Source of the DNA: Segatella oris
GTDB lineage: Bacteria > Bacteroidota > Bacteroidia > Bacteroidales > Bacteroidaceae
Assembly: GCF_900637655.1 (NCBI RefSeq)
Contig: NZ_LR134384.1
Coordinates: 62,001-126,000 of the forward strand
Reading direction: 5' to 3'
Length of the DNA stretch: 64,000 bases
Positions 8,584-17,498 of this stretch are shown one piece after another. Position 1 is the stretch's first letter; every line of letters begins with the position of its first letter. Both the position numbers and the translations under genes were made by a program. Under the pieces are notes generated by a model. The model did no database searches, was not told the DNA's origin, and saw nothing but the letters and a program-made list of their open reading frames with translations.

Positions 8584-10497
8584 ATGGGAAAGATTATTGG
8601 AATCGATTTAGGAACTACAAACAGTTGTGTTGCCGTATTTGAAGGCAACGAACCTGTTGTGATTGCAAACAGTGAAGGTAAGCGTACAACGCCTTCTGTG
8701 ATTGGTTTTGTAAAAGATGGCGAGCGTAAGGTGGGTGACCCTGCTAAGCGTCAGGCTATCACAAACCCACAAAACACAGTTTATTCAATCAAGCGTTTCA
8801 TGGGTGAGACCTATGAACAGAGCCGTAAAGAGGCAGAAGCTATGCCTTATAAGGTTGTTAACGAGGGTGGTTATCCACGCGTAGAAATTGAAGGTCGCAA
8901 ATATACACCACAGGAAATCTCTGCTATGGTGCTTCAAAAAATGAAGAAAACTGCAGAAGACTATCTTGGTCAGGAAGTGACAGATGCTGTCATAACCGTG
9001 CCTGCATACTTCTCTGATTCACAGCGTCAGGCAACCAAAGAGGCAGGAGAAATCGCCGGACTGAAAGTTCAGCGTATTGTCAATGAGCCTACAGCTGCAG
9101 CTTTGGCTTATGGTGTTGACAAGGCTAATAAAGATATGAAGATTGCCGTATTCGACCTTGGTGGCGGTACATTTGATATCTCTATTCTTGAGTTTGGCGG
9201 TGGTGTGTTTGAGGTTTTGTCTACCAATGGTGATACACATCTTGGCGGTGATGACTTCGACCAAGTAATTATCAACTGGCTGGCTGACGGCTTTAAGGCT
9301 GATGAAGGCATCGACTTGAGAAAGGATCCAATGGCTATGCAGCGTTTGAAAGAGGCTGCAGAAAAGGCCAAGATTGAATTGTCAAGTTCTACTTCAACAG
9401 AAATCAATCTGCCATACATCTCTGCTGAGGGCGGTGTTCCAAAGCATTTGGTTAAGACTTTGACCCGTGCACAGTTTGAACAGTTGGCACATGATCTCAT
9501 CCAAGCATGTTTGGTTCCTTGCCAGAATGCCGTTCGCGATGCTAACTTGCAGACTTCAGATATCGACGAAGTAATCCTTGTTGGTGGTTCAAGCCGTATT
9601 CCTGCAGTGCAGACATTGGTGAAGAACTACTTTGGTAAAGAACCTTCTAAGGGGGTAAATCCTGATGAAGTAGTAGCTGTTGGCGCTGCCATTCAGGGTG
9701 CAATCCTTAATAAAGAGAGTGGTGTTGGCGACATTGTACTGCTTGATGTCACTCCGTTGACCCTCGGTATTGAGACTATGGGCGGCGTCATGACAAAGTT
9801 GATTGAAGCCAATACAACCATTCCTTGCAAGAAGAGTGAAACATTCTCTACTGCTGTTGACAATCAGACAGCTGTTACTATCCACGTACTGCAAGGTGAA
9901 CGCCCAATGGCTGCGCAGAACAAGAGCATTGGTCAGTTCAATCTTGAGGGTATAGCTCCGGCACGCCGTGGTGTTCCACAGATTGAAGTTACTTTCGATA
10001 TTGATGCCAACGGTATCTTGAATGTGAGCGCAAAGGATAAGGCTACCGGTAAGGAACAGAAGATTCGCATCGAAGCTTCAAGTGGTTTGAGTCAGGAAGA
10101 AATCGACAGAATGAAAGCTGAGGCAGAACAGAATGCAGCTGCAGACAAGGCTGAACGCGAAAAGATTGATAAGCTGAACCAAGCTGACTCAATGATTTTC
10201 ACCACCGAAAACTTCTTGAAAGACAATGCAGACAAAATTCCTGCAGACAAGAAAGCGCCTATTGAGACTGCTCTCCAGCAACTGAAAGATGCCCACAAGG
10301 CAGCTGATGTTGCCGCCATTGACACGGCAACATCAGCCCTCAACGCTGCGGTTCAGGCTGCCAGTGCACAGATGTATCAAGGTGGTGCACAGCCCGGTGC
10401 TGATGCACAAGGTGCTCAAGGTGGTCAACAAGCACAAGATAATGCCAGCAACTCCGCCGATGATATCCAAGATGCAGACTTTGAGGAGGTGAAGTAA
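8584..10497 (+). CDS. dnaK: Chaperone DnaK (Hsp70)
   Basis: ATP-dependent cytoplasmic chaperone, 637 residues from ATG 8584 ([14 protein letters not shown]). The frame is open 63 bases further upstream, but homologues start at this Met. The ATPase domain carries [34 protein letters not shown] and [11 protein letters not shown]. The substrate-binding domain has [17 protein letters not shown] and [10 protein letters not shown], and the lid ends in the usual acidic tail ([11 protein letters not shown]). The stop codon lies within the left att repeat of the mobile element, so insertion has preserved the last codons and the terminator. Confidence 0.98.
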   Translation: MGKIIGIDLGTTNSCVAVFEGNEPVVIANSEGKRTTPSVIGFVKDGERKVGDPAKRQAITNPQNTVYSIKRFMGETYEQSRKEAEAMPYKVVNEGGYPRVEIEGRKYTPQEISAMVLQKMKKTAEDYLGQEVTDAVITVPAYFSDSQRQATKEAGEIAGLKVQRIVNEPTAAALAYGVDKANKDMKIAVFDLGGGTFDISILEFGGGVFEVLSTNGDTHLGGDDFDQVIINWLADGFKADEGIDLRKDPMAMQRLKEAAEKAKIELSSSTSTEINLPYISAEGGVPKHLVKTLTRAQFEQLAHDLIQACLVPCQNAVRDANLQTSDIDEVILVGGSSRIPAVQTLVKNYFGKEPSKGVNPDEVVAVGAAIQGAILNKESGVGDIVLLDVTPLTLGIETMGGVMTKLIEANTTIPCKKSETFSTAVDNQTAVTIHVLQGERPMAAQNKSIGQFNLEGIAPARRGVPQIEVTFDIDANGILNVSAKDKATGKEQKIRIEASSGLSQEEIDRMKAEAEQNAAADKAEREKIDKLNQADSMIFTTENFLKDNADKIPADKKAPIETALQQLKDAHKAADVAAIDTATSALNAAVQAASAQMYQGGAQPGADAQGAQGGQQAQDNASNSADDIQDADFEEVK

Positions 10498-10576
10498 AGG
10501 TGCTAACAAACGCTAATTAAAAATAAGTAAACCCCAGTAACATAATAAGTTGCTGGGATTTTTATTTCTTAATAAT
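10481..10576. repeat. Left attachment repeat (attL) of the integrated element
   Basis: 96 bases repeated at 34462-34557 with 4 differences. It covers the last codons and stop of dnaK plus its terminator. Only the left copy is attached to dnaK, so the right copy marks the other element junction. The crossover point within the 96 bases is not determined. Confidence 0.85.
10533..10566 (+). terminator. dnaK terminator, left copy
   Basis: CCCAGTAAC (10533-10541) pairs with GTTGCTGGG (10549-10557), followed by ATTTTTATTT. It lies inside the att repeat. Confidence 0.8.
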
Positions 10577-10634
10577 AATTAAATACTATCGTTTTTAATC
10601 GTTTTTGTGCTTATATTTGTACCATATTTGTGCC

Positions 10635-10678
10635 GCGACTTAATGGGAGATAAAGTGCGACTTAATTTAAAAGATAAA
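10635..10678. repeat. Tandem pair of integrase/excisionase arm-site candidates
   Basis: Two copies of GCGACTTAATnnnnAGATAAA-type sequence begin at 10635 and 10657, 22 bases apart, between attL and the first element gene. Just after them TTGATAATCAA (10679-10689) recurs at 34439-34449, close inside the right repeat. This position and symmetry fit binding sites for integrase or its directionality factor. Confidence 0.4.
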
Positions 10679-10704
10679 TTGATAATCAAATAGATACAAA
10701 TAGT

Positions 10705-11262
10705 ATGGCGAGTGCAAAATTTCAAATAGAGCGGAAATGCGAAATTTGTGGTAAATCTTTTATTGCAAAGACGCTAACCTCCAAATACTGCTCTAAGAAC
10801 TGTTCTCAAGCAGCATATAAACAAAGGAAAAAGGAAGAACAGTTGGATGCATTGAAAAGAGAAAAGGCAGCGAGAGTTCCGAAGAACCAGCCTTATCTCT
10901 CAATAGCTGATGCAACTGCATTATTTGATATTGGACGAGATTCCCTTTATCGCCTAATCAGGAATAAGCAAGTTCGTTCTTATAACCTTGGGCTAAGGAT
11001 GATACGTATTTGCAAAGCTGATTTACAAGAACGCTTTAATCTACGTCCTTACGATGAAAGAAGGAAAGATAAACAATCGGAGGTGAAAACCTATCGGCTT
11101 GAGCCTGAAGATTGCTATACGATTGGGGAAATAGCCAAGAAGTTTGGCATCCATGATAGTACTGTTTATCTGCATATTCGCAAATATTCTATTCCAACAA
11201 GGCAAATTGGTAATTACGTCTATGCCCCGAAATCAGAGATAGACAATTTGTATAAACACTGA
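10705..11262 (+). CDS. Zinc-ribbon and double helix-turn-helix DNA-binding protein
   Basis: 185 residues. The N terminus has four cysteines (Cys12, Cys15, Cys29, Cys33; CEICGK and YCSKNC) in a small zinc-ribbon layout. Two excisionase/MerR-like HTH_17 modules follow: LSIADATALFDIGRDSLYRL with RMIRICKADLQERF, and YTIGEIAKKFGIHDSTVYLH with YVYAPKSEIDNLY. Proteins of this type precede integrase genes in many Bacteroidales elements and may act in regulation or excision. It is 13 bases upstream of the integrase gene and likely co-transcribed with it. Confidence 0.75.
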   Translation: MASAKFQIERKCEICGKSFIAKTLTSKYCSKNCSQAAYKQRKKEEQLDALKREKAARVPKNQPYLSIADATALFDIGRDSLYRLIRNKQVRSYNLGLRMIRICKADLQERFNLRPYDERRKDKQSEVKTYRLEPEDCYTIGEIAKKFGIHDSTVYLHIRKYSIPTRQIGNYVYAPKSEIDNLYKH

Positions 11263-11275
11263 CCCACGACATACG

Positions 11276-12532
11276 ATGAGAAAAGAACTTGATAATACAA
11301 AGGCAACAGTACGATTGCGAAAGAGTCCCTATCGAAAAGAATGGTACCTGTATATAGAAAGCTATCCTGTGAGGGTAGCTGGCAAAGATTCTCCACAGAG
11401 AGTTCGAGAGTATCTAAACCGCACTATTACAACTCCTATTTGGGATAAAAGCAGAACTGCTCGTACAACAGAAGCAACCCAAACATTCAAACCTAAACGA
11501 GATTTGAATGGAATTATCTTGTGCAAAAGTGAGATAGATCAAGAGGCCTGTATTTATGCGGATAGTGTTAGAAAACTTAGGCAGCGTGAGTATGATAATG
11601 CAAGCTTGTATAGTGACACCGAAACAGCACAAGCAGAACAGAAAGAACGATTACAACAAAACTTCATCAAGTACTTTGATAAAGTGGCAGACAAGCGACA
11701 CCGTAATAGTTCCCTTTCAATTCAAACAAACTGGGAACGAGTACATGCTTTGTTGAAAATGTTTGCTGGAGACACGCTACTCTTTTCACAGATAGATAAT
11801 AGATTGGCAGAAGATTTCAAGTTTTTCTTGTTATCCGCTCCTTGTGGAGGAAGTAAAAAAGGAACAATATCACGAAACACAGCTTCCACATATTTTTCTA
11901 TTTTTAAGGCTGCACTCAAACAAGCATTTATAGACGGATATTTGACCATAGATTTATCTGCAAAAATCAAAGGCATACAGGAACAAGAATCCCGAAGGGA
12001 ATACTTAACCCTTGATGAACTTAACAAGTTAGCTAATACTCCTTGTGAACGTGATGTACTTAAACGAGCTGCACTATTCTCAGCTCTAACAGGATTAAGA
12101 CATTGCGACATTCAAAAACTAAAATGGAATGAAATAGCTATAGAAGGAAACCAAGCCAAACTTCTCTTTACTCAGAAAAAGACAAAAGGGGTAGAGTATA
12201 TGCCTATCTCGGAACAGGCGTTTAAGCTTTGCGGAGAGCCAAGACAACCAGAACAACTTGTTTTTGAAGGGTTACCAAATCCTTCTTGGATTTCTCGTCC
12301 ATTAAGGGCATGGATTGAAAAAGCTGGTATTCAGAAACACCTCAGCTTTCATTGCTTTAGGCACACATTTGCTACCCTTCAACTTGCAAACGGAACAGAC
12401 ATTTATACTGTAAGCAAGATGCTTGGGCATACAAATGTCAAAACAACTCAAGTATATGCGAAGGTTGTCGATGAAAAGAAAAATAAAGCAGCCAATGCTA
12501 TTCAAATAGATATTGAAAATGATAAAACTTAA
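11276..12532 (+). CDS. Tyrosine integrase of the element
   Basis: 418-residue site-specific recombinase. The N-terminal arm-binding and SAM-like core-binding regions (to about residue 230) are followed by a catalytic domain with Arg275 (TGLRHCDI), His359/Arg362 (HCFRHTFA), His385 (MLGHT) and the nucleophile Tyr394 (TQVYAKV). The layout is that of Bacteroidales phage_int_SAM_5 integrases. Its place immediately inside attL implies that it integrates and excises this element at the dnaK 3' end. It lies in a three-gene cluster with the HTH protein and a membrane protein. Confidence 0.9.
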   Translation: MRKELDNTKATVRLRKSPYRKEWYLYIESYPVRVAGKDSPQRVREYLNRTITTPIWDKSRTARTTEATQTFKPKRDLNGIILCKSEIDQEACIYADSVRKLRQREYDNASLYSDTETAQAEQKERLQQNFIKYFDKVADKRHRNSSLSIQTNWERVHALLKMFAGDTLLFSQIDNRLAEDFKFFLLSAPCGGSKKGTISRNTASTYFSIFKAALKQAFIDGYLTIDLSAKIKGIQEQESRREYLTLDELNKLANTPCERDVLKRAALFSALTGLRHCDIQKLKWNEIAIEGNQAKLLFTQKKTKGVEYMPISEQAFKLCGEPRQPEQLVFEGLPNPSWISRPLRAWIEKAGIQKHLSFHCFRHTFATLQLANGTDIYTVSKMLGHTNVKTTQVYAKVVDEKKNKAANAIQIDIENDKT

Positions 12533-12546
12533 TTCGACAACATAAT

Positions 12547-13293
12547 ATGAATACCAAATATTTTGAACATATTGTAGTATATCTGTCCGTTCTTGTTGTT
12601 TGTGTCATCATTGCGTTGTTTGCAAGAGTGGTTGCCTTACGTTTAGGGGTTGATGAATTTACCGCACAAATAGTTTTTTGGAGTGTTGTTGCCATAGGTA
12701 TCATCGTTTATTCTATATTGTCTATTTTGGTAGAGGGACTATTTACAGCATTAGTCAAGTTTTTCTTTCCAAAGAAACAAGAAGATAAAACAAATGATAA
12801 TGCATCCGACATTGAGGCTGGACAAGTAGTAGACAGTGTTGGTCGTCCATCTTCCGCACAACAGCAACAATCAATGGACTTTGACTTGATTCGACAACGG
12901 CAACAAATGTTAATGGACCAGAAAGTACAAGATAAACGTGCTATAGCTATTAAATATACTCAACAGCAATTCGCACCTTATGTTTCTGACAAAGATTTGC
13001 TCAGACTTTGTGAATATATAGAGTTGTACTCCGCTAGGCTACCTTTATCACACGTTGAACCAATTAATATAAAAGGTTTAGTTGCCTTAGACCTGTTTCA
13101 TTTTGGTTGGAATATATGGAACCATTTTAGAGTTGGCAAACAAGATGAAATTTCGCAATTCCTTAAGCAGGTTTTTGCCATTACATTCAAAGATGTGGAA
13201 GTTGGAAGCATAAAAAGCCATCTCCGTGATGATGAGAAGAAAGGCACTATACCTATTGCACAAAGCCTTTCAGACCACCAAATAACAGAATAA
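12547..13293 (+). CDS. Two-helix membrane protein of unknown function
   Basis: 248 residues, 14 bases after the integrase gene. Two strong transmembrane helices lie at about 8-30 and 40-66, then a charged linker (PKKQEDKTNDN), a Gln-rich stretch and a C-terminal cytoplasmic domain of about 130 residues. No named domain is recognised. Being tied to the integrase gene suggests a conserved backbone function of the element, for example in mobilisation or entry control, but nothing in the sequence shows this directly. A double hairpin follows its stop. Confidence 0.6.
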   Translation: MNTKYFEHIVVYLSVLVVCVIIALFARVVALRLGVDEFTAQIVFWSVVAIGIIVYSILSILVEGLFTALVKFFFPKKQEDKTNDNASDIEAGQVVDSVGRPSSAQQQQSMDFDLIRQRQQMLMDQKVQDKRAIAIKYTQQQFAPYVSDKDLLRLCEYIELYSARLPLSHVEPINIKGLVALDLFHFGWNIWNHFRVGKQDEISQFLKQVFAITFKDVEVGSIKSHLRDDEKKGTIPIAQSLSDHQITE

Positions 13294-13360
13294 CACACAA
13301 ACCTATTGTGTTTTTATAGTGTTTCTTCAGTGTCTTAGGACACAGAGGAAACACTTTTTT
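13293..13360 (+). terminator. Terminator after the integrase cluster
   Basis: A short hairpin (ACACAA/TTGTGT with TTTTTAT) is followed by a longer one at 13318-13360: AGTGTTTC...GACAC stem closing with GGAAACACTTTTTT. Confidence 0.75.
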
Positions 13361-13392
13361 CATTTGCACCGTAAAAATCAATAACAAGTATT

Positions 13393-13749
13393 ATGGTACA
13401 AAATGAAATCACTTTTGAGAACTTGCCAAAGGCAGTTGCTCACTTAGTCAGCGAAATTGCTGAAATCAAGAATTTAGTATGTAAAGGACAAACACCTGTT
13501 GTCTCTCCCAAACGTATTCCTATTGGAATAGATGAAGCGTGTAAACTAATAGGAAAAGCCAAGCCTACAGTTTACACCTTAGTACGAAAACGCTTACTAC
13601 CTTGTTATAAGAATGGTAAGCATCTCTATTTTTTTGAAGATGAGTTATTGGCATGGATTGAAGGAGGTAAGAAAAAGACTGTTGCCGAAATCAACGAGGA
13701 GGCAAAAACTTTTATCTCTGAGAAACATTCTGATTCTTCCCTCTTATAA
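13393..13749 (+). CDS. Helix-turn-helix excisionase-like protein
   Basis: 118 residues. The N-terminal half is a short helical region, and residues about 47-95 form an HTH_17/excisionase module (IPIGIDEACKLIGKAKPTVY, then LPCYKNGKHLYFFEDELLAW). It lies 12 bases upstream of the VapE-like gene, an arrangement common in Bacteroidales mobilizable elements. Such proteins may serve as directionality factors or regulate replication genes. Function is inferred from family and position only. Confidence 0.7.
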   Translation: MVQNEITFENLPKAVAHLVSEIAEIKNLVCKGQTPVVSPKRIPIGIDEACKLIGKAKPTVYTLVRKRLLPCYKNGKHLYFFEDELLAWIEGGKKKTVAEINEEAKTFISEKHSDSSLL

Positions 13750-13761
13750 ATATATTGTATT

Positions 13762-14976
13762 ATGGAAAAGGAAAGAGCTGAAGGGCGAGCCAAGCAATCT
13801 AAGAATGAACGCATAGAGCAATTCTTGAAAGAGCATTATGCTTTTCGTTTTAATACAGTTAAAAGTAGAACAGAGTTTCGAGAACAAGATTCTAATACTT
13901 CATTCCGTCCTCTTACTAAGTATGATATTAATTCTATGCGTCGGCTGGTAGATGGGACTTTGGGAATATATACTCCTGCCGATAATATTCGTGCAATATT
14001 GGAGAGTGACTTTTGCAACAAAGTCAATCCTATCCATGAGTTTTTGCTTAGCTTGCCTAAACCCAAAGGAGAAGATGAATCTGAAATCATCAAGTTAGCA
14101 AACTGTGTATCTGTGAAGAATCCAGATAAATGGCAGCATTATTTTGTAAAATGGCTTGTTGCTGTTGTGGCTAATGCAATGGATGATTTACAATGTCGAA
14201 ATCACACCTGTTTGGTACTTACTGGAGAGCAAGGAAAGTTCAAAACAACATTCCTTGATTTACTGTGCCCTGAGAAATTGAAAGGTTATTTATTCACTGG
14301 CAAGATAGACCCACAGGGGAAAGACATACAAACACTGATTGCCGAGTACCTCTTTATCAACATTGACGACCAGTTAAAGGCACTCAATAAAAGGGATGAG
14401 AACGAGTTGAAAAACCTTATAACAACACCAAGAGTAAAATATCGAAGACCATACGACACTTATATCGAGGAATATCCGCATCTTGCAAGTTTTATGGCAT
14501 CAGTTAATGGCAACGACTTTCTGACAGATCCAACGGGAAGCCGCCGCTTTCTTCCGTTTGAGGTAGAAAGTATTGATATTAATTCTGCATCGGAAATTGA
14601 TATGAACAAAGTCTATTCTGAAGCTGTAGAACTATGGAGGTCGGGGTATCATTACTGGTTCAATGAAGAGGAAATAGCCGAACTACATCAAGAGAGTGAA
14701 GGATTTCAAGTGCAGACTGTTGAATATGAAATGCTTCTTAAAGGTATGGAAAAACCTGCTATAACAGAAGAAAGTTATATGACTACATCTGAAATCTTGA
14801 ATTATTTACGAGCCTATACTACACTTAACCTAAGTGAAAGGCGAATGGGAGAAGCTTTGAAAAAGGCAGGATTCTTACGGAAATCCAAAAGGATAGGTGG
14901 TAATCCAATGTATGTTTACCATATACGCAAGATTGTTCCCAATCCTTTTATTCAAAGTTACAATACTAATTATTAA
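13762..14976 (+). CDS. VapE/VirE-family P-loop ATPase (replication helicase-like)
   Basis: 404 residues. The core has a Walker A at Gly155-Thr162 (TGEQGKFKTT), a Walker B-like YLFINIDDQL segment, and text typical of the virulence-associated E family (FMASVNGNDFLTDPTGSRRF). The C-terminal about 100 residues form a winged-helix-like DUF3874 region. VapE-type proteins are SF3-like helicases in phages, satellites and integrative elements that start DNA replication together with a primase. A primase gene follows 218 bases downstream, separated by an iteron-like region. The two probably make up the element's replication module. Confidence 0.8.
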   Translation: MEKERAEGRAKQSKNERIEQFLKEHYAFRFNTVKSRTEFREQDSNTSFRPLTKYDINSMRRLVDGTLGIYTPADNIRAILESDFCNKVNPIHEFLLSLPKPKGEDESEIIKLANCVSVKNPDKWQHYFVKWLVAVVANAMDDLQCRNHTCLVLTGEQGKFKTTFLDLLCPEKLKGYLFTGKIDPQGKDIQTLIAEYLFINIDDQLKALNKRDENELKNLITTPRVKYRRPYDTYIEEYPHLASFMASVNGNDFLTDPTGSRRFLPFEVESIDINSASEIDMNKVYSEAVELWRSGYHYWFNEEEIAELHQESEGFQVQTVEYEMLLKGMEKPAITEESYMTTSEILNYLRAYTTLNLSERRMGEALKKAGFLRKSKRIGGNPMYVYHIRKIVPNPFIQSYNTNY

Positions 14977-14977
14977 T

Positions 14978-15170
14978 ACTACTTTACTACAAAGAGGGAT
15001 AAGGCATTGAAAGAAAAAAGGTTAGACCGTAGTAAATAATTATATAAGGTATTACTACCTCATTACTACCAATCTATCATATACATATGCAATGATTACT
15101 ACAAAGATAGTTAGTACTACATATTTTTCTTTCACTGTCAATGACTTACAAGACTATAACATTGTAGTAA
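14978..15170. repeat. TTACTAC iteron-like cluster, possible replication origin
   Basis: Eight close copies of TTACTAC lie in about 195 bases between the VapE-like and primase genes: direct copies at 14978, 14984, 15052, 15063, 15096 and 15114, and inverted GTAGTAA at 15029 and 15164. The rest is AT-rich. Repeats beside replication genes are a usual origin layout in elements that replicate after excision; alternatively they are operator sites. Confidence 0.45.
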
Positions 15171-15194
15171 GTAATAGACTTAAAAGTTACAAGT

Positions 15195-16085
15195 ATGACA
15201 ATAGATGAAATTAAAGCAATATCAATTAAAGATTACTTAGGTAGTATGTCCATATACCCAACAAAGAATTATAGCTATTACGGGATGTATAAAAGTCCAT
15301 TCCGAAATGAACATACTCCAAGTTTCAAAGTTGATTATAACCAAAATCTATGGTATGACTTTGCACTTGATGAAGGTGGGAGTCTTATAGATTTAGTTAT
15401 GAAATTACATAATTGCAGTTTAATACAAGCTATAGAGTTGTTTAATGGCAAACAAAATATCCTGCCAAAATTATCCATAGCTAATAGCGAAACAAATTCT
15501 CCAAGCCAATCACGTATAGAGATTATCGGCTCTACCTTCTTATGTCATCCGAATCTCATAGAATATTTCACACATAGAGGAATCAATCTGAACATTGCGA
15601 AAAAATATTGTAAGGAGATCCATTATAGAATTGGTGATAGAAGTTTTTACGCAATAGGTTTTCCAAACAATTCTTATGGGTATGCGTTGCGCAATCCGTA
15701 CTTCAAAGGGTGTTTGCCTCCTTCCGATGTGTCGTATGTTCCCAGTCCTTCAGAACAAATCAATCTGTTTGAAGGTTTTATGGATTATCTTAGTCTGCTT
15801 ACGATGAGTCCAGATGAAGAGAAGAAAGCTGCACTGATACTTAACTCGATTAATAATATCAAAAAGTCAAGATTTTTTCTTTCAAAGCACAAGTCCATCT
15901 GTTCATATTTAGATAATGATGAAGGAGGAAAGCGGACTTTAGAACAACTTAAAAGAAACGGTTTTGCTGTTCAAGACTGCTCTTCCGTCTTCCAGAATTA
16001 TAAAGACCTAAATGAGTATTTATGTGCTGAATTCAAGCATTCAGAGAAAACAGAAAACAAGAAAATCAAAGGGATTAAGCTATGA
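15195..16085 (+). CDS. DNA primase with CHC2-like and TOPRIM domains
   Basis: 296 residues. The N-terminal part (about 25-100) resembles a DnaG-type CHC2 domain without a full cysteine set (SPFRNEHTPSFKVD, WYDFALDEGGSLIDLV). The C-terminal part is a TOPRIM domain with the acidic FEGFMDYLSLL motif near residues 190-200 and the second acidic motif YLDNDEGG near 240. It probably primes DNA synthesis for the element together with the VapE-like ATPase. It ends just before the oriT-like hairpin. Confidence 0.8.
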   Translation: MTIDEIKAISIKDYLGSMSIYPTKNYSYYGMYKSPFRNEHTPSFKVDYNQNLWYDFALDEGGSLIDLVMKLHNCSLIQAIELFNGKQNILPKLSIANSETNSPSQSRIEIIGSTFLCHPNLIEYFTHRGINLNIAKKYCKEIHYRIGDRSFYAIGFPNNSYGYALRNPYFKGCLPPSDVSYVPSPSEQINLFEGFMDYLSLLTMSPDEEKKAALILNSINNIKKSRFFLSKHKSICSYLDNDEGGKRTLEQLKRNGFAVQDCSSVFQNYKDLNEYLCAEFKHSEKTENKKIKGIKL

Positions 16086-16114
16086 TTGTAGGAATAGTTT
16101 GGCATAATCTGTTT

Positions 16115-16225
16115 TTCGGGGAGCAAGTTTATGTTTTGGGCATACCAAAACCACTTGCTCCACCTCCTGACAGTCGTTGCAGAGGATTATCCCGCTGGTC
16201 TCCATCAAATCAAATTAAAGAAACA
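16115..16225. other. Putative origin of transfer (oriT)
   Basis: A nested inverted repeat lies immediately before mobC: GGAGCAAGT (16120-16128) pairs with ACTTGCTCC (16153-16161) and TTTTGG (16134-16139) with CCAAAA (16145-16150). It is followed by a GC-richer stretch with no ORF. A hairpin next to mobC-relaxase genes is the standard oriT arrangement in NBU-type elements. The nick site is not assigned. Confidence 0.55.
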
Positions 16226-16228
16226 AGT

Positions 16229-16582
16229 ATGATAAAAACAGAATATAAAAAAGGTGGTCGTCCAACCAAGGGCGTAGCCGAAAAGAAGAAATACCGTATC
16301 ACGGTGAAACTGAATACGCAGGATTACTATACGCTCAAAGGCAAAGCCAAAAGCGCAGGAGTAACCATGAGTGAGTTTGTAAGAAAAATTCTTTATAAAG
16401 GAAATATCATTGAACGACTGACCGTAGAGCAAGCAGACTTCATCCGCAAGCTGTGTGGAATGGCAAATAACCTCAATCAATTGGCACATCGTGCCAATGC
16501 CGAAGGCTTCTGTAATGTAGAACCTTTGCATCGTCAGCTTATAGAGAACATAGACAATGTACTTAATATGATAAGAGGATGA
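16229..16582 (+). CDS. mobC: MobC-family relaxosome accessory protein
   Basis: 117 residues from ATG 16229. The frame is open back to 16082, but that part overlaps the oriT hairpin and the primase stop and lacks protein character. The N terminus is basic (KKGGRPTKG), followed by a ribbon-helix-helix-like region (YRITVKLNTQDYYTLKGKAK, then SAGVTMSEFVRKIL) and a MobC-type helix ending NNLNQLAHRANAEGF. MobC proteins bind oriT and help the relaxase melt the nick region. It overlaps the relaxase start by 4 bases. Confidence 0.85.
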   Translation: MIKTEYKKGGRPTKGVAEKKKYRITVKLNTQDYYTLKGKAKSAGVTMSEFVRKILYKGNIIERLTVEQADFIRKLCGMANNLNQLAHRANAEGFCNVEPLHRQLIENIDNVLNMIRG

Positions 16583-17493
16583 TAGCAAAAATTATGAAAG
16601 GCTCAGGTTTCAAAGGAGTGATCAATTACATTCTTGATTCTGATAAAGGTACAGAGTTGATTGATAGCTGTGGCGTGAGAATAGATACCAACAATCATAT
16701 AATTCAGAGTTTTATCGACCAAACTGCACTCAATCCGAAAGTTTGTAAAACGGTAGGACATATTTCATTGAGTTTTTCCGCTCAGGACTTACTGAAGCTC
16801 TCTAATGAGTTTATGGTAAAGATTGCACGAGAGTATATGGAGCGAATGGGCATTAAAGATACGCAATACATTGTAGGACGACACTTTGACAAAGAGCATC
16901 CGCATGTTCATATAGCTTTCAATCGTGTCGATAATAATGGCAAGACGATTTCAGATAAGAATGATAGGTTTCGTAGTGAAAAGATTTGTAAGGAGTTAAC
17001 AGCTAAGTATGATTTATATTTCACCACAGGAAAGGAGAAAGTAAAGGAACATCGGTTGAAAGAACCTGATAAGACAAGGTATGAACTTTACAAACTGTTA
17101 AGCATAGAGACAAAGAAATGTCGTGATTGGAAATCGCTAATTGCTCGATTGAAGCAAAAAGAAGTTGACGTGCGCTTCAAGTATAAGGGTAATACCCAAG
17201 AGGTACAAGGTGTCATCTTTGATATGAATGAATATCATTTCAATGGGTCGAAGATAGATAGGGCTTTTAGCTTTTCGAAGATAGATTATGCGCTCGCTCA
17301 AAACAACAAGGAGGTAGAACAGCAAAAGCAGAATATAGCAGAAGCTTTAACCGAGACTAGTGGAACAGTAAGTGATATTGCAAACGATTTTATTGAAGGT
17401 ACAATAGACTTGTTTCATTCTTATGGTACAGTACCTGGATCAGTTTATAATACACTTGATAGAAAGAAGAAAAAGAAAAAACGTAAAATTTAG
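16579..17493 (+). CDS. Relaxase/mobilization nuclease (MobA/VirD2-type)
   Basis: 304 residues. The N-terminal relaxase domain starts MIAKIMKGSGFKGVINYIL and carries the metal-binding three-His motif: His102 in GRHFDKEH, with His107, His109 and His111 in HPHVHIAFNRVD. A conserved Ser/Tyr-type relaxase region precedes it. It should nick oriT and pilot the strand into a recipient through a helper's secretion system. The C terminus ends in a run of Lys/Arg (KKKKKKRK), plausible for DNA contact. Coupled to mobC by a 4-base overlap and followed after 5 bases by a coiled-coil membrane protein gene. Confidence 0.9.
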   Translation: MIAKIMKGSGFKGVINYILDSDKGTELIDSCGVRIDTNNHIIQSFIDQTALNPKVCKTVGHISLSFSAQDLLKLSNEFMVKIAREYMERMGIKDTQYIVGRHFDKEHPHVHIAFNRVDNNGKTISDKNDRFRSEKICKELTAKYDLYFTTGKEKVKEHRLKEPDKTRYELYKLLSIETKKCRDWKSLIARLKQKEVDVRFKYKGNTQEVQGVIFDMNEYHFNGSKIDRAFSFSKIDYALAQNNKEVEQQKQNIAEALTETSGTVSDIANDFIEGTIDLFHSYGTVPGSVYNTLDRKKKKKKRKI

Positions 17494-17498
17494 GAAAT

